A stretch of DNA of 64,000 nucleotides, taken from the NCBI GenBank assembly GCA_017590115.1, contig JAGGNK010007115.1, forward strand, positions 434,001 to 498,000. The letters are read 5' to 3'. The position numbers were made by a program, and so were the translations under genes. The notes beneath the pieces are model-generated. The model was not told the DNA's origin. It ran no database searches and saw only the letters and a program-made list of their open reading frames with translations. Source of the stretch: Montifringilla adamsi. Its lineage: Eukaryota > Chordata > Aves > Passeriformes > Passeridae. Below are positions 59,201 through 64,000 of the stretch, piece by piece (positions within the stretch are counted from its first letter, which is position 1; the number at the start of each line of letters is the position of its first letter).

Positions 59201-62200
59201 CAGGGCTCTGCACACCTGGGCTGTTCCAGGGCTCTGTGCACACCTGGTCTGTTCCAGGGCCCTGTGCACACCTGGGCTGTTCCGGGGCACTGCACACCTG
59301 GGCTGCTCCGGGGCCCTGTGCACACCTGGTCTGTTCTGGGGCCCTGTGCACACCTGGGCTGTTCCGGGGCCCTGTGCACACCTGGGCTGTTCCGGGGCAC
59401 ATTGCACACCTGGGCTGTTCCAGGGCTCTGCACACCTGGGCTGTTCCAGGGCTCTGCACACCTGGGCTGTTCCGGGGCCCTGTGCACACCTGGGCTGTTC
59501 CAGGGCACATTGCACACCTGGTCTGTTCCAGGGCACATTGCACACCTGGGCTGTTCCAGGGCCCTGTGCACACCTGGGCTGTTCCAGGGCCCTGTGCACA
59601 CCTGGGCTGTTCCAGGGCACATTGCACACCTGGGCTGTTCGGGGGCCCTGTGCACACCTGGGCTGTTCTGGGGCCCTGTGCACACCTGGGCTGTTCCGGG
59701 GCTCTGCACACATGTGGTGTTCCGGGGCACTTTGCACACGTGTGGTGTTCCAGGGCGGTTTGCAGAGGAACTGTTTGATAACAAGTGGTTCAGCAAACTG
59801 GATCCTGCTGGAGCGTGAGCGATGTGTTGGCTGTAGATGTACAGGCTGATTGGGGAAATGCCTGTTTGAACTAGTGCAAACTCTTGCCTGAGAATACAGA
59901 TAATATCATTGCATCACTAATGTTTTCCAGCTGAAATTACTGCTGCCCAGTTATATAACTTTTTAAAGTGAGTTCCAGCCACATTCTCAGCAGATGTTAT
60001 TTGTTTGCTGTACTCAGTACCACCAAGGGATGTTACTGGCTGCAGGTGTCTTGGTCTGGCTGAGCAGAGGCTGTGCTTGGCTGTTACAGTTCTGCTTAAG
60101 GCCAGATAACATGAAACAAACCGTGCTGCCCTCCCTGACCAGAAAACGTGGCTCTAGCTCCTGGTGTAACTTCCTGCCTTGTCTCTGTGGCTCAGGATTG
60201 CAGGTTGTTCTGTACATCGATGAAGCAGACTACAACCCCTTCCTGGTGACATCCACAGGAGCCAAGATCATGATCCACGACCAAAACGAGTATCCCTTCA
60301 TTGAAGACATTGGCACGGAAATTGAGACTGCAGCAGCCACCTCCATAGGGATGCACTTTGTGAGTAGCAACAATCTCCTTTTCAGGCACACCTTTGCCTT
60401 GGTACAGCTGTAAATAGGAACTGATGGGGTGATTTCAGAGAGCCAGCAGCTCGAAGGCCTTTAAATACCTCCCACTCAGCAGCTGAAGTGCCCTGAAGGA
60501 AATCCTGTGACAGCACTTTTCTGAAAAATAGACCGTGGGAAAATCAGGTCTTTCTAAACCAAACTGGCCTGGGATATTGTTTGTTCTCCTTTTTCTTCCA
60601 CCCCTTGGCTTTCCAGGGGATTTTTGGTTTTGTTTTCACAGCAAAATCCACAACCACAGAAATGTATTGTCAAGTGCCTTGTTTGGCTTTAGCAATGCGC
60701 AGGGAGTTTCACCCCGCGAGGGTCCCCGGGCGGAGGAGCTGGAGCTGTGGGTCCCGCGCTGGGGTCGGCTCCTTAGGAGTGGCGACAACACAACCCCTTG
60801 AACTGTTTTGTGAATGTAAACCTCATTTCGCTGGTTTTCTCTCTGTCCCAGGAGTAAACCACTCCCGTGGGCAGCAGCTTTGCTTTTGCCAGCAGTGAGC
60901 AAAGGCAAGGAGAGCTGCAGCTCCTGCTCTCCCCAATTAGTGTAGTTCAGAGGAGGCATTCGGCCCAAGGGGTTCGGCACAGCAGCGAAAGCTGTGTCAG
61001 GTCCCCTTTCATCTGGATGGGCTGTTAAGTGAGCACTTCAGCTCTGCCTTTCCTTCTGGTGCAGCATCAGCCATCCTGCTTATCTGGGTATGCCGCATCA
61101 GATAGGCCCTGCATTAGAAAAGGCCTTAAAAGAGATGTTTTACAAAATGCAGATAGTTATCTGTCTTCCAGCTGTCTGGAAAACTGGCAGCAACTCCTTG
61201 GTCAGGCATGACTGAGAGGTTTGGGAACCAGGATGGTGTGAGGACACGAACTCTCTTTAAGATTCTGTCACCATCACACTGTACAGAGAAGGTCACACAA
61301 GGCAGTCTCAATATTTAATGTAATGTGTTCCTAGCACAATAGGGTTAAACTTTTGCTGTAGCATCAAAAGCAAGATACATCTTAATGTCTGTATATAAAA
61401 GATTTGTCACGAGGAAGGGATCCAATTGCATCCTAATGAGGCAGCCAAAATAGAAGCTGGACACAATTTCTGGTCTCAAGAAAAAAAGCTGGGGATCACT
61501 GTCCTGCTGGGAAAAAACAACTCCGGAGAGTCTGCTGAGTGGTGGGGGTCAGGACAGGGCTGCAGCACCGAGGTGCCAGATCAGTGCTTGTCCCCACGTG
61601 CAAGGTCACAAAGGAGGACGCAGCAGCTGTGTCCCACGGTGCTGCTCGCTGGGCTCTGAACAAGCATCAGTGCCTGGTTATTGCTCATGGCTTTCTGCTG
61701 GGTACTAGGACTGCCCCCCACCTCCAAAAATATTCCAAGATGCTTGGCATGCAAACAAGGCATTGCTTGGTCAGAGTTGCAACACTTCAGTTAAATATTT
61801 AGTTTGGGAATTATTTCAGTACCTGAAGGAACAAGTAAGTTTTGTAGGGGCATAAGCCATAACAAAATAATTCTATACAAAGGATCCATCATCTCTTGGA
61901 AGCCCCAGGAGCAGACTGAGGTAGTGTCTTGGCACTACATTGAATGTGGAATTTATAGCTGGTTTCAGTCAGTTTTCAAAGTAACATATCTCTTAGTATT
62001 GAAATTCCATCTTTCCCTCCAAAGAGAGATTTGAGCATCTCTGAAAGTGTTGACTTGCACCATACTGGCCCAGAGCCTTCTCTTGCTGTAGACAAAGTGG
62101 TGAGGTATGCTCTTATCAGGTGTGGCCTCGGGGGCTGCATTCAGTGCCTCAGGGGTAACTGCCTTTCTCTTGTTCCTGCTGGATTGATCTTTGTACAGAA

Positions 62201-64000
62201 TTTTTAATTCTAATTTAAAACTCTATAGAGAAAGATCAGTGAATGGATTCTTAAATGGATGTTTCTTGTGGTTTCAGACCACTCTATTGTAAAGTGGGTG
62301 ATTAGTGCAGAAAGATAGCAGGGGCTGAGGGAGGTAAGGCAGTCTGCAGGAAGTCGGCCATGGAGCTGGAATCAGATTTCGGGGAATTTGAAGGCTCCCA
62401 GCCCTGGTTTCACAGAGCTTGCAGGCACAGACTTGGCATGTCAGAGCTCTTTGCTCTGGGCAGAGATTGGGAGTGGGGAAAAGTCATTAGCATTTGAGAG
62501 GAATGGTCAAAGTAGCACCTGGAGAAAGGTTTGAGGGAGACACAAACATTTGATTTAGAGTGGATTGAGAGAGGTGCTGTTGAGCACCAGTGGAGCCTCA
62601 AGTGCTGTTTACCCACAGCACAGGAGCAGCCAGTGCAACAGCAGCTCAGGCAGGTGGGGATCCTCACAGAAAACAACCCAAAACCCCCGACAACTGCCGT
62701 CCCTCAGAACACAAACATCCAGAGTAAAGGACACACAGCCTCTAAGACTAGGAGAGAACATGCATATGGATTACTCTGAAAAATCCTCACTGCTGTGATT
62801 ACACCACCCTGCATTCCTGCAGAAGGTTTCCAGGAAGACAGCAGAGAATCCCAGCAGAACAGTTATTTTGGGAAACGGATATTAGAGACAAAAAACCCTT
62901 GTTTTGACAAGGGATCGACAAATCACTTTAGGTAGCAAAAGGTAAACATTCTATTCAAAGCTGCCTTATCACTTACAGTTTCAGAGTTGGGATAAAGTGT
63001 CACTGAATCCTTTGGTTTCTCTGAACTCCAAAAACACACGTTTTTTCTTTTCAGACTCAGTCTCGCAAGCTGAGCAAACCCTACAGTGACTGCACAGAGA
63101 CAGGAGCTGACATACCTGTGGAAAATCTCTATAACAAGAGCTATTCACTCCAGGTAAAGCCATTACATTTGGGTTTATCAGTTGCTTGAAAATTACCTGC
63201 ATGGAAAGCTTTGTAACAGTCTGTGGTTCAGGACCTGAAACTGGGAACAGTCTGAGCACAGGGTTGTTGCTTTTACCACTGATGTAAAATGCGACGGCAC
63301 TTCTTAAAATCCAACTTTTATTCCTAAGTGGTTGCTGTTTGAAGTTCCCTCAGGCACCCTGTTAGATAAAGAGAGAACATGAGCTCATTAGGCAATTTTC
63401 AAGCAATGTGAGACTGGAAAATATTGGCCAAGTAAAGGTTGCAGCTTAGTAACCCTTGAAGCCAGAAATTGTGACCTTTAGGACTCCAAGAATAACAGAA
63501 ACCATCTAATCAGTATCCAGATAGCAGGATGTTTGTTTACAGAGTAAGTTTCCACTAATTTTGCATGGTTTCTGTAATTGGGTCCTCTTGGAGAGTGTCA
63601 GTTGCTCTGGTACTCTCCACTTGAAGAACTGTATTTACATTAGCTGCTGCCTGCTGCAAAGCCCAGGTCTAGGCTGAATTTCTGTTTTATGGGGAATATG
63701 AAATCTGCTGTGCTGTAGTGCCAGGTAGGATCACCCAGACATTATCTCAGGTTTTTAATAACAGTACTCACCGAAACTCAGTGCTCAGGAGGGCTGGGAC
63801 TGGGACTGAAAGGCTTGACTGGCATTTAAAAGAGAAGTTCTGTTCCTGCATGTCCCAGTGTTTTAGCACAAGCCACAGCTCTGCTGCCCTGTTAATCCTC
63901 CCAGCTTCACCTCTCTTAGTAGGCACCAGCAGGGTTTGGTGGAAGCCTGAACGTTTGCTGCTGTGAGTCACTTCCCACACCTAGTTAGTGATTCATGGGC
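56211..64000 (+). CDS. SCNN1G: Amiloride-sensitive sodium channel subunit gamma (gamma-ENaC), 5' part, truncated by window end
   Basis: This is the gamma subunit of the heterotrimeric epithelial Na+ channel of apical membranes, which mediates aldosterone-controlled Na+ absorption. Exons: 56211-56232, 56416-56740, 57504-57798, 58227-58420, 58794-58897, 60196-60359 and 63055-63153, joining in frame to 401 codons. Features: cytosolic N-terminus with the HG gating motif (His49-Gly50, in TNTHGCRR), TM1 at about 64-86, FPAVTICNINPYK, a cleavage-prone region (KVRRS about 147-151; QKRK 185-188), then extracellular finger/palm sequence ending NKSYSLQ. The rest (ICLHSCF... in human, TM2, PY motif) lies beyond the window. 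Alpha and beta paralogues are excluded by close similarity to gamma throughout. The start is uncertain: the human-position ATG is ACG here, so the upstream ATG is proposed. Confidence 0.95.
56233..56415 (+). other. SCNN1G: SCNN1G intron 1, 183 nt, stop-free and in frame
   Basis: Flanked by GAG|GTGAGG and CTCCCGCAG. Its length is a multiple of three and it contains no stop in the coding frame, so retention would add 61 residues instead of truncating the protein. Confidence 0.6.
56416..56740 (+). CDS. SCNN1G: SCNN1G exon 2 (N-terminus, HG motif, TM1)
   Basis: Encodes APGKKITARLKRTLPVRGPQ, then LMRWYCLNTNTHGCRRIVVS, the first membrane segment (LLWIALTLSAVGLILWQCAE) and FPAVTICNINPYK. The codon aligned with the human initiator Met is ACG (56424-56426) in GCCGCCACGG. 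The donor is ACAA|GTAAGG. Confidence 0.96.
56741..57503 (+). other. SCNN1G: SCNN1G intron 2
   Basis: A 763-bp GT-AG intron. Nothing else seen. Confidence 0.9.
57504..57798 (+). CDS. SCNN1G: SCNN1G exon 3 (protease-sensitive region)
   Basis: Encodes YSAMKEYLSELDKETKKALE, GFSEGKSKVRRSVDDWNS, LHSGQKRKIEGSV and up to DIIGFQL (residues 117-214). It corresponds to the human region holding the furin (RKRR) and prostasin (RKRK) sites; here these read KVRR and QKRK. NST is a sequon. The acceptor is CCGTGCAG and the donor is CTG|GTGAGT. Confidence 0.95.
57799..58226 (+). other. SCNN1G: SCNN1G intron 3
   Basis: A 428-bp GT-AG intron. Nothing else seen. Confidence 0.9.
58227..58420 (+). CDS. SCNN1G: SCNN1G exon 4
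   Basis: Encodes CDANNSSECALYTFSSGVNA, then IQEWYKLHYMNIMAQIPLE and LTCFFDGLSCDK (residues 215-278). Sequon NSS; conserved Cys of the finger domain. The acceptor is CTTGTCAG and the donor is AAAG|GTCAGT. Confidence 0.96.
58421..58793 (+). other. SCNN1G: SCNN1G intron 4
   Basis: A 373-bp GT-AG intron. Nothing else seen. Confidence 0.9.
58794..58897 (+). CDS. SCNN1G: SCNN1G exon 5
   Basis: Encodes (R)HFTRFHHPLHGNCYTFNSGE then SGTILSTSTGGSEY(G). HGNCYTFN is an ENaC-family signature of the extracellular domain. The acceptor is TTCTTCCAG and the donor is TACG|GTGAGT. Confidence 0.96.
58909..59756. repeat. SCNN1G: 26-28 bp minisatellite, about 31 units, in SCNN1G intron 5
   Basis: Twenty-nine units carry CACACCTGG(G/T)CTG, followed by TTCCGGGGC-like sequence and one of three linkers (ACATTG, CCTGTG, or the shorter TCTG form). 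The last two units are diverged (CACATGTGG, CACGTGTGG). The array starts about 11 bases after the exon 5 splice donor. All six frames remain nearly free of stops, giving long but spurious open frames on both strands. Confidence 0.95.
60196..60359 (+). CDS. SCNN1G: SCNN1G exon 6
   Basis: Encodes (G)LQVVLYIDEADYNPFLVTST, then GAKIMIHDQNEYPFIEDIG and ETAAATSIGMHF. This is the conserved palm/beta-ball segment of the extracellular domain. The acceptor is GTGGCTCAG and the donor is TTT|GTGAGT. Confidence 0.96.
60360..63054 (+). other. SCNN1G: SCNN1G intron 6 (no gene seen)
   Basis: A 2.7 kb intron with the long pyrimidine tract ACGTTTTTTCTTTTCAG at its 3' end. No exon or tandem array that I can support. 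Confidence 0.9.
63055..63153 (+). CDS. SCNN1G: SCNN1G exon 7
   Basis: 33 codons: TQSRKLSKPYSDCTETGADI then PVENLYNKSYSLQ. Matches human ...KLSEPYSQCTEDGSDVPI... closely; sequon NKS. The donor is CAG|GTAAAG. Confidence 0.95.
63154..64000 (+). other. SCNN1G: SCNN1G intron 7, incomplete at window end
   Basis: No sequence resembling the next exon (human ICLHSCFQTKMVEKCGC) is seen before the window ends, so the gene continues to the right. Confidence 0.85.

Noticed and set aside
58708..59849. Open frames of about 300 codons on both strands across the SCNN1G intron 5 repeat
   Set aside because: They are translations of a 26-28 bp minisatellite that lacks stops in most frames; several frames are open at once and none resembles a protein family.

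Overview
The window is vertebrate nuclear DNA, most likely from a bird. It holds three intron-containing genes in the order HS3ST2 (+), USP31 (-), SCNN1G (+), the gene order I recall for human 16p12. Compact introns, GC-rich intergenic DNA full of minisatellites, and almost no recognisable interspersed repeats suggest an avian microchromosome. The gene identities are secure from protein similarity to the human families as I remember them. The avian assignment is an inference, and I cannot name a species.

Layout: 1-1060 is a CpG-rich promoter region with HS3ST2 exon 1. The single 8.6 kb intron (688-9315) carries AT-rich islands inside GC-rich DNA. HS3ST2 exon 2 is 9316-9934, and its 3' UTR ends near 10585. 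About 16.6 kb without a recognisable gene follows (10590-27155). It holds at least ten tandem repeats, AT-rich islands that look like conserved regulatory elements, and CpG-dense patches with no gene. USP31 runs on the minus strand from 56146 down to 33090 in 16 coding exons (1344 codons before the stop). It appears to have a 3' UTR of about 5.9 kb reaching about 27160. SCNN1G starts head-to-head with USP31, with 64 bp between the two ATGs, and its first seven coding exons (401 codons) lie in the window before it runs off the right edge.

The genes do not form a pathway. HS3ST2 is a Golgi enzyme that 3-O-sulfates heparan sulfate. USP31 is a ubiquitin-specific protease. SCNN1G is the gamma subunit of the epithelial sodium channel. 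Their link is positional: HS3ST2 and USP31 converge, while USP31 and SCNN1G diverge from one CpG island.

Most interesting observations: a frame break in HS3ST2 exon 1; a candidate in-frame 39-nt cassette exon in USP31; a GC-AG intron that splits the USP31 catalytic His box; the 64-bp head-to-head spacing; loss of the mammalian-position SCNN1G start codon (ACG in a perfect Kozak context), apparently replaced by an upstream ATG in a spliced exon; and an array of about 31 units, most carrying a CACCTG E-box, immediately downstream of SCNN1G exon 5. I found no CRISPR array, operon, phage or other undescribed multi-gene system.
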